A stretch of DNA of 64,000 nucleotides from Lunularia cruciata (GCA_948567375.1 OX419756.1:45920552-45984551); one strand, 5' to 3'; counted from the first letter of the stretch, positions 21,401 to 32,340 are shown. Numbers and translations are program-made. The notes: generated from the sequence alone by a model not told the origin.

Positions 21401-23737
21401 TCCACCAAGTGCTAAATGAGAGAGACTATGCATTCAAGAGGGAGTATGTAATGAGTGATAGTATTAAACAAGAATCCAAATATTTAATCATGGCAAGACA
21501 AAATCCTAAGAGGGGAGTTGAGTTGAAACACGTAGAAGCTGTCAAAATTGTAAGCAATCCCTCAAGATCTCCAAGTGAGGTTTGTATTGATGGAAGAATT
21601 ACATCACAAACCAAAAGATGGATCTCCTATCATGGCATTGGGGCCTTGCTTATGCATCCTTATTGTAGGAAATTCATGATAATTCTGAGCACTTGAGCGG
21701 GAAATTGCTATGAGGATATCCAACAATGTGGATGAAGGATCATTGATAGCAAGTGTTGGGTCTAGATTGCTTGTTATTTGAATAAATTCACATAGACATC
21801 CTACATGGTCATCCTAGCAAAACATTAGAAAAAAGGATCAATGACTTGTTTGCAAAGTGAAGCCTACAAACATATATAAGATCAAGACATGAAGGACCTT
21901 GCTTGATGGCCATCATTGAGACCATGATGAGATCTTCTGATCAAAACAAACAAGCATCATAAATCAACCTAAATCAAGCTATATTCTTTCAACTTATGCA
22001 CAAGTAGAAACCGGTGAGTTCAGCCAAGATGTTTTGAGAGCAAGTGATTGAGCTATTCAAAGACATGACCTATGGCTCTACCACCAATGTAACCCCCTTT
22101 ATTGTGCATTTTGACATAAGTATGAAACTTTTGATAAACGATGAGAAGGAGAAGTTCTTGAGTCACTTTCACCGCTTTGCTTACTTCATTGGAGACCTAA
22201 AACTTCCCAAATAAGTAACAAAGTATCACAATGCAAATCAAGAGTATGTCCAAACAAAGAAGTTTGTATGAGTGGTAGAGACCTACAACTCAATTACAAT
22301 TTGCATGAGGACACCTATTGCCTAACCCAAGGTTCAGGTCTTAAAGAAATAGAAGCAACCCCAAGAGATAGAGTTCTCATCAAGGGAAAGCAGGAGTAAA
22401 ACCAAAACAAATAAGCCAGTTTGGGAATTAGGTCCACTTGAAATATGAAAGGTGGTTAACAAGAAGGAAATGACATCGGACCTAAGTGCAAAGTCGGGGT
22501 GTAGTAATTTTTACACTTGTATTTCATCGCCCAAGGGGAACAAAGAAGGTAGCCTCAACACAAACAAAAGAGTAGAATGATCTCTCCAACTTATCATCAT
22601 GGAGGGAAGTTTGTGGATAAGTGGAAGGTGCCAATTGTAGAAACAAAGACCCCCACCAAGCAGCCATTTCCTAAATTTTCCCCTGACCTTGGGGAAATCT
22701 TGCATTATAATACCAAACATTGTTCAAAATGGACTTTCTTGATGGCTGATTTTGTCAAGGGTACCAATGGTGCAAAGGCAAGGACATCTTGCTAGAGTCT
22801 AACAAAGCTAGCATGGCAACCGCCAATGTCTCCTATGTAGGAAGAATGAATTGAAGAATTTGATTTCATTGTCAAAGAAAAAGCACTAATCAATGAAAAT
22901 GCAATTGATGTAGCCAAGTAACCAACTCTTACTCACAAGGCCATTGAGAAAGTCACCCTGAGTAAGGATGATTACTCCATGCCAAAAATGAGAAGCCAAT
23001 TAATGTGCCCAAAACAAAGGAGGTCTTATGAAATCAAGTAGGGCACATCATGAACTCCTTGCCTTGGTTTATGGTAGTATACACTGTCCACATGGTGATA
23101 CCTACAATGGGATCCTTAGAGTAGATCCAGCCATCTTACTAGAAATTGGATAAAATGATGAAAGAAAGAAGAGACCCTTATGTGCCACTTGCACCAAGCT
23201 TAAGCTAAGGCAAACAAGAATGCTAAAGAGAGTGATGATTGACTGGAGGAGTTCCAAAGGAAAGAAAGAATCAAAAAAGTAGGAGGAATACAAGATGCTA
23301 ATCCAATAGTTGAAGAAAGAGGTTGACAACTACCATTGGCAAGTCTTCCAACAACAAAATCAACACAATAACAAGATCCAAAACTAGGATGATAGACTAA
23401 TGACCTTGCAAACTAACCTGGATATGGCTCATGTTGAAACATGAGCAATGGATACAAGATACAACAATATGAAGCAATTGACTAACCTTTGCATCTCAGA
23501 CCTATCCATGAACTTGACATGGCAACAAGAGAAGGGGGCATAACAATAGATAGGGATCCATAAGGATATGATAGATGAGCTCCGTATTAAAAATACCAAC
23601 ATGGAAACTGAACAAGCTAGGTTGCTCACTACAATCAAGCATATGTCAATGCAACTACTTAACCAATCGGAGTGTATGGCCAAAGAGACCTCCCAATGCA
23701 TGAAGGTGAAGGACTTGCACACTCAAATTGATGCATT
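21401..23737 (+). pseudogene. Unrecognised decayed coding repeat, left half
   Basis: The plus strand keeps protein-like segments over 2.3 kb: an open frame at 21409-21696 (YAFKREYVMSDSIKQE, KRWISYHGIGALLMHPY), and one at 23568-23737 with a heptad-like helical pattern (MIDELRIKNTNMETEQARLL) that looks like a coiled coil. Stops break the rest. The sequence stops at 23737, where the methyltransferase retroelement begins, and resumes in frame at 33645. I do not know the family; it may be a gag-like or domesticated repeat of this lineage. Confidence 0.5.
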
Positions 23738-24188
23738 TGTCACGCCATTTGTAGTTCCGCATCTAGCTGCTCAAACAATGGAGTTCTAGTGATAGTAGTT
23801 AGAGTTATTCTAGTAGTTTCTCAGGGACTACTTTCCGACAGTCTGATTTGGTGTTCAGGGTACTGACTTCACGGTGGGGCCCACCGTCACTTTGCACCGT
23901 TTGCACCGTCGAGTGTGCCATCAGCGGGACCGTTAGGGTTCCAGTGCTAGCTCGAGTCCAGGGGGTATAGTTTTGAAGTGAGCTCCAGAGAGCTCACTTC
24001 TCTGATGTTGAGCCTTCGAGTTCATGGCTATGGTGGACAAAGGCCGGCGAGCGTCACCTGGATTCTCTATGCTTGAGTGGGTGTGGCTTGACTGTAATCA
24101 GTGCCCAATTGTTGGCAGTTTATAGAGTGACAGATCAAGTACTGATCTGAGTTGAGTTGAGTTGAGAGTGTTAAGCAATCTGATTACA
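23738..24188 (+). repeat. Left LTR copy lacking its first ~105 bp
   Basis: Matches 33084-33538 at about 97% identity. Landmarks are GGTGGGGCCCACCGT (a palindromic GGTGGGCCCACC-like core), GTGAGCTCCAGAGAGCTCAC (an inverted repeat) and a short TGAGT run at the end. It starts TGTCACGCC and ends CTGATTACA. The ~105-bp segment that precedes it in the right copy is missing here and is found instead at the far right end of the element. Confidence 0.8.
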
Positions 24189-25611
24189 TCAGAAAAGTGA
24201 AGTTAGGGGGAAATCGGGTGCAGGAACATTGAGTGTTGGTGGTATCTCCAAGCTCGGTGGATCATGGTAGCTTGATTCAAGTTCTGTGTTTCCCTAGTGT
24301 GCAGAAGCTCGTTCAAGTGATTCAGATTTGGCAGTTAGGCGGACGGTGTGCGGAAGCGCTGGGCAAATTTCGAGCAAAGAAGGAGCAATTTTCGAGCAGT
24401 GTTGTGATTTTGAGCTCAGGAGGTGAAGGCAGGACCAATTTGCTGCGAGTTGGGCTCAGAAAGTGAAATTGAAGGTGGAGTTGGGAAGCTCTTCTCATGA
24501 AATTGTGATTTGGAAAAACCCGTTTTGTCAATTTGGCTCGAGTGGAAAGTTAGCGGGGGATTTGGCGGACAGCCATCTTTAGGGTTTACGTCAGATTTTG
24601 GGCCAGATTTTGCTGTTTGGCCAGATTTGGAGGAGTTCTGCTAGTTTGGAGGACTTTCTTAGATTTGGAGAAGTTTCACCAATTTTGGAGGAGGTTTCGA
24701 AGTGGCAACAAGAAAGGCCTTATTTGGCTGAATTTTGGCGTTTAGAGGCTTCGAGGCATAGGGTTGTGGGCTATGAGAGGCTACGAAGGGCCAGCAAGTC
24801 AGCTTGCTGGCGTGAGGCTAGCTAGTTTAGAGTAGATCTTGGTCATTGGTTGGCAAAATCTGCCTTTCTTGCTAGATGGTGCGCAATAGGGTTTGACCCC
24901 TAGATCTCTTGTTCCTAGACTGGTGCCCTAGCCAACTGGTCTACCCTCACTTGTTGTCATAGTGACTTCGCCACTGTTATTTATACATATGTAGCTTTGG
25001 CTCGGAGAGGCAGTTTGATCCCATTCTTGGTGATCCTAGTAGCTTAGGACTTAGATACGAACACTCTCTTATGTCAAATGCCAAATGGTGGCAGAGTCAG
25101 TCCCATGTTGTGTTATGAGATGAAGGGTTTTCGTTTAGATTTCTTGTGATTGGATCCCCTCCATTCTTTGCTTCCTGTTTGTGCACCACGTTTGTGTGAG
25201 GTGCCCTGACTTTTGAGCGTTGGTGCTCTGGTGTGCTCTCGGTGGTAAGGCTGGAGTGATGACCAGTCAGACTACCTTTGTTTCTCTCCGGTGAGGCAGG
25301 AAGTGATGACCTGCAGACCGTGAGAGTGTGTGTTATGATGGCAGGTTACAGGTTGCCCTTCCCCTAGTGTAGTTATCTTGGTTAGAGTTACATTAGTGGG
25401 TGGTGTCTAGTTGGTGTTGGCACGTGGTGGTGTTGGCACTTGGTGGGGCACTTGCGGTTGCGACTTGCGGTTGCAGTTGGTGGTTCGGGTTTGCTGTTGC
25501 AGTTACGTGGTCACAACGGAGTTCTTTGGAGATTCCAGAGGAGTTAGCCCTGCAGTACGCATTGGGTTTACTTGGAGTAGTGCTTGGTATCAGCTTGTAG
25601 CTCAAGTCCCA
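24189..25611 (+). other. Untranslated leader with a candidate PBS
   Basis: A 1.4-kb leader before the first gag ATG. No good PBS directly follows 24188. The best candidate is TGGTGGCAGAGTC at 25086-25098, two bases after a CA at 25082-25083. If that is real, the LTR would extend to 25083. An imperfect 36-bp repeat (GGTAAGGCTGGAGTGATGACC and GGTGAGGCAGGAAGTGATGACC) lies at about 25250-25310. The open frames upstream of 25612 are probably not gag. Confidence 0.5.
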
Positions 25612-26778
25612 ATGAGGGAGGAGATTGACTCTAAGTTGGAGTTCGACACAGTAGCTGATTCAGTTGAAAGTGCACTTGGTGTGTCCGCACCGTTGTTGTG
25701 GGACATGGACACAATTTATGGGGCCTCCAAAGGCCCTAGGCGTTACTCTGGTACAGTGGGTACCATTGAGTTGGATGACTTCATCCAGGACTTTGATAGT
25801 TGGTGTGATCTGCAGTAGATGTGGAACCCAACTTTGTTCACACCCTTCATGGCATGGAAGGGGTTGTTTCAGCATCTGGAGGGTCCGCCGATGGATGACT
25901 ACCATGAGTTCAGGAGAGCTCATTTGGAGGAGATTGAGTTACGGAGATAGTATTGGTCTCCACACTATGTCTCCATCACTTCTGGCTCGGTGGCCATGAG
26001 TAGATCGGCTGTACCCACGAGTTCTAGCTCGAGTAGTGTTGGTGGAGCTAGTGGAGGTGCACTAGCTGGAGATAGTGCTACTACGAGTGGAGGTACCACT
26101 GTAGGAGGTGGTGTAGTACCGGGGTTTAACCTCATGGTGGAGTTCTTCCTGTGTTTGAGGCAAAACTACCAGGGAGTGCGGACTGACAAGCTGAGGAGCT
26201 TGCAGGAGTTCTAGCGGAAGGCTGGAGAGAGCCTACGTGAGGCATACACTCGCATGAGGCAGCTGATCAGTTTCACTCAGGGAGTTACTGAGGCCCAGGC
26301 AGTCCAGTTTTGGTATGGGATACTGGATAGTGAGTTGCAAAGTAGAGTTCGTGATGCTACATTGCTGCAGGCTACTTTGCCCACTTTGGCAGTAGTCTTT
26401 GGTTTGGCTGAGCGTATTGAGCTCAACATGGTGGAGGAGAGAGTGGTGACATCTAGATTTGGTAGGGAGACCTCATCTACGGCTGTGACTTCTTCTAGAG
26501 TGCAGCAGAGTGCACCACGCCCAGTTGGTTTTCAAGGACATGGTGGACAGCCCAGATCCTATGGAGCGAGTGGAGGGCCTAGTGGAGTTAGACCCTTACC
26601 CTCATTTTTGGGTCAGCAGCAACCAGTGAGTGGTGGTGTTGCTTGTTGGACTTGTGGTGGACCTCACCACCGGAGAGAGTGTACTCAAGGCAGTGGACCT
26701 GATACCTCTGGTGCATCACAGCCAGCATAAAGGCAGTGTGAGCATTGCCACAGATTTGGTCACACTAGTGACCGGTGT
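25612..26778 (+). pseudogene. Gag with two zinc knuckles (methyltransferase element)
   Basis: One frame runs from an ATG at 25612 (MREEIDSKLEFD) with stops at 25816, 25948, 26212 and 26728. Segments in order are a capsid-like part (ELDDFIQDFDSWCDLQ; MAWKGLFQHLEGP; EAYTRMRQLISF; QAVQFWYGILDSELQSRV), a Ser/Gly-rich spacer near 26000-26110, then knuckle 1 (CWTCGGPHHRREC, 26644-26682, CX2CX3HX4C spacing) and knuckle 2 (CEHCHRFGHTSDRC, 26737-26778, CX2CX4HX4C). The stops at 25816, 26212 and others are TAG at positions where CAG is plausible. Gag packages element RNA. Confidence 0.85.
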
Positions 26779-27599
26779 TTTGACCTACACCCGGAGTTAC
26801 GGAGTGGTAGGGCTGCTATGGCAGGTAGTAGAGGAGCTCCAATTCATGGAGGACGAGGTGGTAGAGGTGGTGGTAGAGGATCTACACCTAGTAGGGGTGC
26901 AATACCTGCCCTTACTTCTGACACAGCTATGGCTACTCGGATAGAGAAGTTGGAGCAGAGATTGGCTAGTATGGCTATTGCTCAGAGGAGATCAGATTTG
27001 GGTGCTGAGGCTTCCACCTCATATGCTGGTGATAGAGATGCTTTGGACTTCATGTGCGGAGCAGCACAGGTGGATGCATCTGCAGCAGTGACTAGGAGTG
27101 CAGTACGTGCTCTAGAGTCTAGAGGAGCATCAGTGGAGTTGGACCCACAGAGAGGAGAGGTTGGGAGACAAGTCAGACTTCCCCAGTCTTTCACGCTATC
27201 TGAGGCATTGCAAACAACATCCATGGTTCCTAGATGTCCTAGTGCAGGTGTGGTAGGTGGTGATGGAGTACATGATGGACTACCTACTAGTCAGCCACCT
27301 ACTACTACACAAACTGAGTCTAGCATGATGTTGGGGGCGGCTCAGCTGATTATGCGGCATCCTTTGTTTTCAGCCAATGACATGTTTACATTGGGGGTTG
27401 ACCCAGCCCCAGTGTTCCGGTTGGCTGCCACATTGTGTGAGAGTAGGGATGGTGCAGTTCCGACTATTGGAGTAGAGGTGGTTGGTAGTGGAGCTGACTT
27501 GGTTGAGGAGCATGGGATCCATTCAGCGACCAGTGGTTTATGGCAGGCAGCAGTGGCTAGACTAGAGGAGTTGCCAGCTAGACCGGCCTTTGAGAGAGC
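26779..27599 (+). pseudogene. Gag-protease spacer with RGG-like tract
   Basis: Same frame as gag and fully open here. It starts with GGRGGRGGGRG, a Gly/Arg tract typical of RNA binding, then a short helical piece (MATRIEKLEQRLASM) and a long low-complexity spacer ending near PAFERAWFTPGVVL. No enzyme motif is visible. The ATG at 26818 is internal rather than a separate start. Confidence 0.6.
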
Positions 27600-28013
27600 G
27601 TGGTTTACACCTGGTGTTGTCCTATTGGATAACCAGAGGGGGATTTTTTGTTTGGTAGGACCTTCAGGGAAGGTCTATACACCACAGAGAGTCTTGTTAT
27701 ACTCTGGTGCGCAGCCCCTTATGTTGGGGAAGGCTGCAGTTGTTGGTCTGGAGTTACGGAAGACCGATTGGAGAGGTGTCCATTTCAGATCCAGACATCT
27801 CTAGGTGGTGGTTCGACACAGTACATCACACGTGGGGAGCTTGTTGTTCAGGTTCAGCCTGGTCATCTGATTGATAGCTTGGTGGTGAGAGCTCAGGCTA
27901 TTGCGACAATAGCTGAGTCATATGATGTGCTAGTTGGGGGAGCAGTGTTATACCCTATGGGTTTCAGCATTGACTATTGGGAGGAGACAGCCTCTTATAG
28001 ACCTGGTTGGTAG
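27600..28013 (+). pseudogene. Aspartic protease, catalytic Asp mutated
   Basis: The segment reads VLLYSGAQPLMLGKAAV, where retropepsins have D-S-G; here TAC (27700-27702) encodes Tyr in place of the catalytic Asp. After a one-base frameshift near 27760 it continues CPFQIQTSLGGG, then SYDVLVGGAVLYPMGF and WEETASYRPGW. The YDVLVGGAVLYPMG phrase corresponds to the conserved ILG-x-x-L element of retropepsins. A TAG at 28011 follows. Confidence 0.75.
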
Positions 28014-28406
28014 TCTGGTGAGGGACGGGTATGTTGCCTACCAGTACGCTTCAGTAGTGGCAGTCTTGGCTCACTACAGTCCGGGACCATGGCAGCATCA
28101 GTTTTAGCTTTCAACGGTGCAGTTACTTGGCCTGGTGACTTGTTGGAGGAGAACGCCCATGTAGAGAATACTCCAGTACCAGAGGAGATCACTCGGCTTT
28201 GGAGTACAAGTGGGATTGTTCCATCCACCTTGGATGTTCCATTGTGGAGTTCAGAGGAGGCATTGCAGTAGCATGCAGATCAGTTGGTGCAGTAGGCTTG
28301 GAGTGGAGCCTTCATACCATCAGGGGATGAGTGTGAGGATGAGCCTCCAGAGGCAATTGCTTTGACACCTCTAGATACCACACTCATTGCTTGGCAGTAT
28401 CTAGTA
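28014..28406 (+). pseudogene. Linker between protease and methyltransferase
   Basis: The frame keeps protein character (ITRLWSTSGIVPSTLDVPLW; two TAGs at 28269 and 28293 in a Gln-rich helix) and reaches the methyltransferase without a clear domain. It includes an acidic/proline segment (SGDECEDEPPEAIAL). I do not recognise a function. Confidence 0.55.
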
Positions 28407-29385
28407 GAGGGGATATGTCTATTGGAGTTGCTTGGTGGTATCAACACCTGACTAGCTGCGGTGTAACAGGCGGGTATTCAAGTACAAAGGTACTTGTATG
28501 TAGAGAGAGATGAGACTGCTAGGCAAGTCTCTCTACATCATGTGGCACACTTGGCATATCGGTATCCGGAGTTATTACCGATGTCAGCAGTCAGAGGTTA
28601 CTAGAAGGTCTTACCATGAGACATTTCCTTATTGGGGGCACATGACCTAGAGAGACATGGGCCTTTTCACTTGGTGATTTTTGGATGCCCATGTTAGGGA
28701 CATACGCGTGCGGGCTGCGGTTTGGGTCTTCAGGATCCTCGTTTTGGTGTGTTTTGGGAGATGTTACGGATACTACGACATCTCTAGGTTCATTAGTCTG
28801 TTTCTCCAGCTTACCTTTTGGAGAACGTTCCTTTGATGGTGTTTCTTGCACTAGAGTGGTGGCGAGTACACATCAGGTCCATTCTTGGATGGGACCTGCT
28901 GTATTGTTAGATGCAGCCATAGTGGGATCACGGGCTCATCGTCTTCGTCTTTGGTGGACAAACCTCTTACCCAGAGAGGTTCTACAGCGTGCTTATGATG
29001 GGATTCGGCAACTTGACCACATTCTTGTTGATGATATCTTGGATGTTGGGCGTCAGTCTCAGAAAGTGGTAGTGGCTGATAGGTCACCTATGGCAGTGGT
29101 GAACCTAGTTGGACAGCCTAGAGTTGCATTTCCCACACTCATGAGTTTCCCAGGCTCTCATGCTTTTTGAGAGGGAGGACCTGGACTTTTTTGGGACTCA
29201 CAGTACAACAGTTGGTGGAGCCCAACGCTGGTGAGAGAGAGCGGGCGATGGGTTTTTGCACCGGTATTATTGCTGTTCCAGTAGTGTCAGAGGCATCTAG
29301 GCGTCAGGTGTTAGGTCAGGCTATGGACCTAAACTGTTTGACCTGGATTGTGAGCCTTGGCTTGGCAGAGCAGCGTAGGATGCGC
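28407..29385 (+). pseudogene. C5-cytosine DNA methyltransferase domain inside the retroelement
   Basis: Family motifs occur in the correct order. Motif I: CLLELLGGINT, a stop, then LAAV (28416-28463), the AdoMet loop FxGxG, followed by YLYVERDETA (motif II). Motif IV: GCPC, a TAG where Gln is expected, then GHTRAG and GLQDPR (28683-28730); the catalytic Cys is TGT at 28692. Motif VI: AYLLENVPLM (ENV at 28821-28829). Motif VIII: AAIVGSRAHRLRLWWTNL (about 28910-28970). Motifs IX/X: PNAGERERAMGF, then RRQVLGQAMDLNCLTW (29215-29348). Motifs I-VI share one frame; shifts near 28855 and 29165 separate the rest. Such enzymes transfer methyl from AdoMet to cytosine C5. Placement between protease and RT implies it was part of the Gag-Pol polyprotein. 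This copy cannot be active. Confidence 0.9.
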
Positions 29386-29802
29386 TTGATAGGCATCACC
29401 ACTTGGACACTTGTGAGCCCTGTGCCTATCGAGACGATTCAGGCACATGCTGGGGGCGATGGACCGAGTGGACATGGTATTCTTGGGACACATCCGGTAG
29501 CTACTAGGGAGAGTGGTCTACTTGGAGTCCATCCAGGTGAGCACGGGCTACTTGGATTACACCCTTGGTCCACATGGGATGCAGCTAGAGGATGTGTGGA
29601 GCTTGCAGCCAGAGTGGAGGGAGTTTTTCACACTGAGGTTGGGACCTCTAGTGGTCGGGAGCATGACACTATTGCTTCCAAGGGCCCAGTGTAGCAGCCA
29701 GTCAGTACGTCTTCCACTCCTACTATAGTTACAAAGGATACTTGGGAGCCAAATCTTGGACCCAAGCTTACTGGAGAGGAAAGACGGAGGGTTTGGAGGT
29801 TC
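29386..29802 (+). pseudogene. Linker between methyltransferase and RT
   Basis: Same frame as motif X and RT. It contains a Gly/His-rich run with repeated G-x-H-P words (GTHP, GVHP, GLHP), then WDAARGCVELAARVEGVFHT and a TAG at 29692. No domain is recognised. The repeats suggest a flexible spacer. Confidence 0.5.
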
Positions 29803-30720
29803 TTGAGGAGTCACACGAGTTGTTTTGCCTTCAGTATGAAGGATTTGGGTGCTCTGAAGGGACCTGGTATACAGATTGAGCTGACTAGCGACACACCAGT
29901 TTTCCGACGTCCTTCTCGATATAGTGATATGGAGAGGACATTGATTCAGAGCCGGAGTAATGACCTTTTTGAGGCTAGTTTGGTGGAGATTTCACATGGA
30001 GAGTATGCATCAGCGACAGTGATGCCAGCCAAGAAGGATATGCATGGCAACTATACAGATAGGCGGATGTGTGGAGATTACCGTCCTATCAACCGACAGA
30101 CCAGGGCTGATTGGTATGCCATGCCTACACCGGAGGAGATTTTTGATGCAATTGGGCATGCAAAGCTCTTCAGTACTTTGGATCTTCAAGCGGGATATCA
30201 TCAGTTGCCGATCAGGGAGGAGGATAAGTCCAAGATAGCATTTTGGGCTATTGATCCTCACGGCAAGGATGTGTTATATCAGTGTAGGTTCTTACCATTT
30301 GGGTTGAAAAACGCTCCTGTTGAGTTCTAGAGGGTCATGGATAGGATCCTAGCTGGATTGGATTTTGCTCGGTGCTATATTGATGACATTTTGGTTTATA
30401 GCACTATTGTGGAGGAGCATGAGAGACAGTTGTTGGAGGTGTTTGAGAGGTTGAGATCTCATGGACTCAAATTACATCCTGGGAAGTGTAGGTTCTTCCA
30501 CGAGCAGGTTGAGTATTTGGGTCACACTATCTACCCCGGAGGATTTGGTGTTTAGCAGACCAAGGTGGAGGCTATTGCATGTATTCCTCGGCCTACGGAT
30601 GTGAGTAGAGTGCGAGCATTCCTTGGGTTGGCAAACTTCTATCGCCGCTATGTTAGAGGATTTAGTGCCATTGCCAAGGCCTTGACGAAGCTGACCAAGC
30701 TTACACATGAGTGGTGTTGG
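29803..30720 (+). pseudogene. Reverse transcriptase (methyltransferase element)
   Basis: Classic Ty3/gypsy RT: VMPAKKDMHGNYTDRRMCGD (fingers), FSTLDLQAGYHQLPI (first catalytic Asp), FLPFGLKNAP, and CYIDDILVYS (YIDD at 30376-30387). These are followed by LKLHPGKCRFF, YLGHTI and VRAFLGLANFYRRYVRGFS (thumb/connection). All in one frame, broken by TAGs at 30328 and 30553. Both active-site Asp of YIDD are present. It copies element RNA into DNA. Confidence 0.9.
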
Positions 30721-30762
30721 GTAGATGAGTAGGAGAGAGCTTTTGTAGAGCTCAAGGAGAGG

Positions 30763-31170
30763 TTGACATCTACTCCTATTTTGAGGAGACCGATCAGGGG
30801 ACGACCATTTCAGGTTCATACTGACTGGAGTATGTTGGGGCTTGGAGCGGTGCTCACCCAACATGATGATGAGGGGAAGGAGTTTGTGGTGGCCTATGCT
30901 AGTCGCTCCAACAATTCAGCGGAGGCAAAGTATAGTTCATATGAGGGAGAGTGCTTGGCAGCAGATTGGGCAGTAGCACATTTCCGATGTTACCTATTTG
31001 GTAACCCTTTCACTCTCATCACTAATCATCAGCCGCTGAAGTGGTTGATGGAGTCCGACAAGCTTTCAGGGAAGCTTGCATGATGGGCTCTGATTTTACA
31101 GGAGTATGATTTCACGGTTGTTCATAGACCTGGAGTGGTGAACCTTGATGCAGATGGGTTGAGTAGAAAC
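30763..31170 (+). pseudogene. RNase H (methyltransferase element), third Asp changed
   Basis: Motifs in order: FQVHTDWSMLGLGAVL (first Asp), SSYEGECLAADWAVAHFR (Glu), LITNHQPLKWLM (the usual D of TDH is Asn, AAT at 31024), and VNLDADGLSRNP (last Asp). Stops lie just before it (TAG, 30732) and inside it (TGA, 31081). The Asn fits a G-to-A transition from GAT. Confidence 0.85.
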
Positions 31171-31506
31171 CCATGTCCCAGCCAGCAGGATCAGACCGGA
31201 GCACATTGGCATGGTGAGACAGATGAGGAGATGGTGCCAGGTTGGCATGCATCGGCCTTTCTGTGTATATTTGTAGAGGCTTTGGTGGTATCTCTCTCAG
31301 CGCATACAGGAGGAGTTATTGAGGTCACAGATCCAGAGAGTGAAGATATTGGTACAGTTCAGCAAGACATTCATGATGATGTCTTAGTGATGGACTATCT
31401 TCGCACTGGTGTTGTGGGTGGCACAGTTGGGGCCAAGGAGAGAGACCGTGTTCTTCAGCAAGCCAGACGGTTCAGATTGGAGGGTAGACACATTTTGTAT
31501 GTATGA

Positions 31507-32340
31507 GAGGATGGTAGAGTGCGAGTAGTACCACTTCCATCTCAGAGACCACAGTTGGTCCGTCATGCTCATGAGGAGCTAGGACATTTTGGAGTAAAGC
31601 GTACATATAGCTTACTCCAGAGTCATTACTAGTGGCACCGTATGCAGACCGAGGTACAGCAATTTGTTGCCATATGTGTGGTTTGTGACCGAGTTAGAGC
31701 ATCATTCAGTGCTCCTACGCCACAGTTACACCCTATCATGGGATTGGGTTACCGTTGGAGTTTGGACTTTGCTAGATCTTTACCACTGACTAGCATGTGA
31801 GACATCATCGGTATGTTTTGGTGATGGTGGAACACTTCTCCAAGTGGATTGAGTTGGTGGCACTTCCTGACAAGTCTAGTGAAGGGACAGCTTACTCGTT
31901 CTTGGATCGAGTTCTTAGTCATTTTGGTGCACCAGTTGAGGTTTTGACTGATCAGGGTATAGAGTTCTTGGGAGAGTTTCAGGTCTTATGTGACAAGGCT
32001 TTGATTGATCATCGTACTACATCCCAAGATCACCCTGAGGCAGATGGCTTAGCAGAGAGAGTGGTTCAGACGGTGAAGAGAGGGTTGCAAAAGTATGGTT
32101 TGCAGAGAGGCCACTTGGGAGATTGGGATCTCCAGTTACCTTGGTTGGCCATGGGCTATCGGTTCAGCCGGCAAGCCTCCTTAGCATCCTTCTCTCCATA
32201 CTTTCTACTCTATGGACGAGATCCAGATTTATCAACAGCCATTTGTCGAGATGCTACTGTAGTTCTGGACTTGGATGACCCTGATGTATGGATGAGCGCA
32301 TGTTCTCAACGGGCAGAGATCTTTTGAAGAGTGATGCCGA
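31507..32340 (+). pseudogene. Integrase with HHCC and DDE motifs (methyltransferase element)
   Basis: Zinc-binding HHCC: RHAHEELGHFGVKRTY, then CVVCDRVRA. Catalytic core: WSLDFARSLP (D), EVLTDQGIEFLGEF (D), and HPEADGLAERVVQTVKRGL (E). The three catalytic acids are present. The frame shifts between 31690 and 31797, with a TAG at 31630 and TGAs at 31504 and near 32326. The C-terminal part PYFLLYGRDPDL is typical of gypsy integrases. Confidence 0.9.

Noticed and set aside
25411-25611. Open frame upstream of gag as the gag N-terminus
   Set aside because: It is Gly/Val/Trp/Cys-rich with no gag-like pattern. The in-frame ATG at 25612 is followed by normal protein composition, so the upstream part is taken as leader.
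28685-29170. 161-codon open frame starting MPMLGTYACG as a separate gene
   Set aside because: Its first part is out of frame with the methyltransferase motif IV read in the neighbouring frame. Only its second half (motif VIII) is real, joined by a frameshift near 28855.
26982-30864. Several minus-strand frames under the MTase element (26982-27224, 27995-28228, 28591-29087, 30472-30864)
   Set aside because: All are shadows of the plus-strand polyprotein caused by its codon usage.
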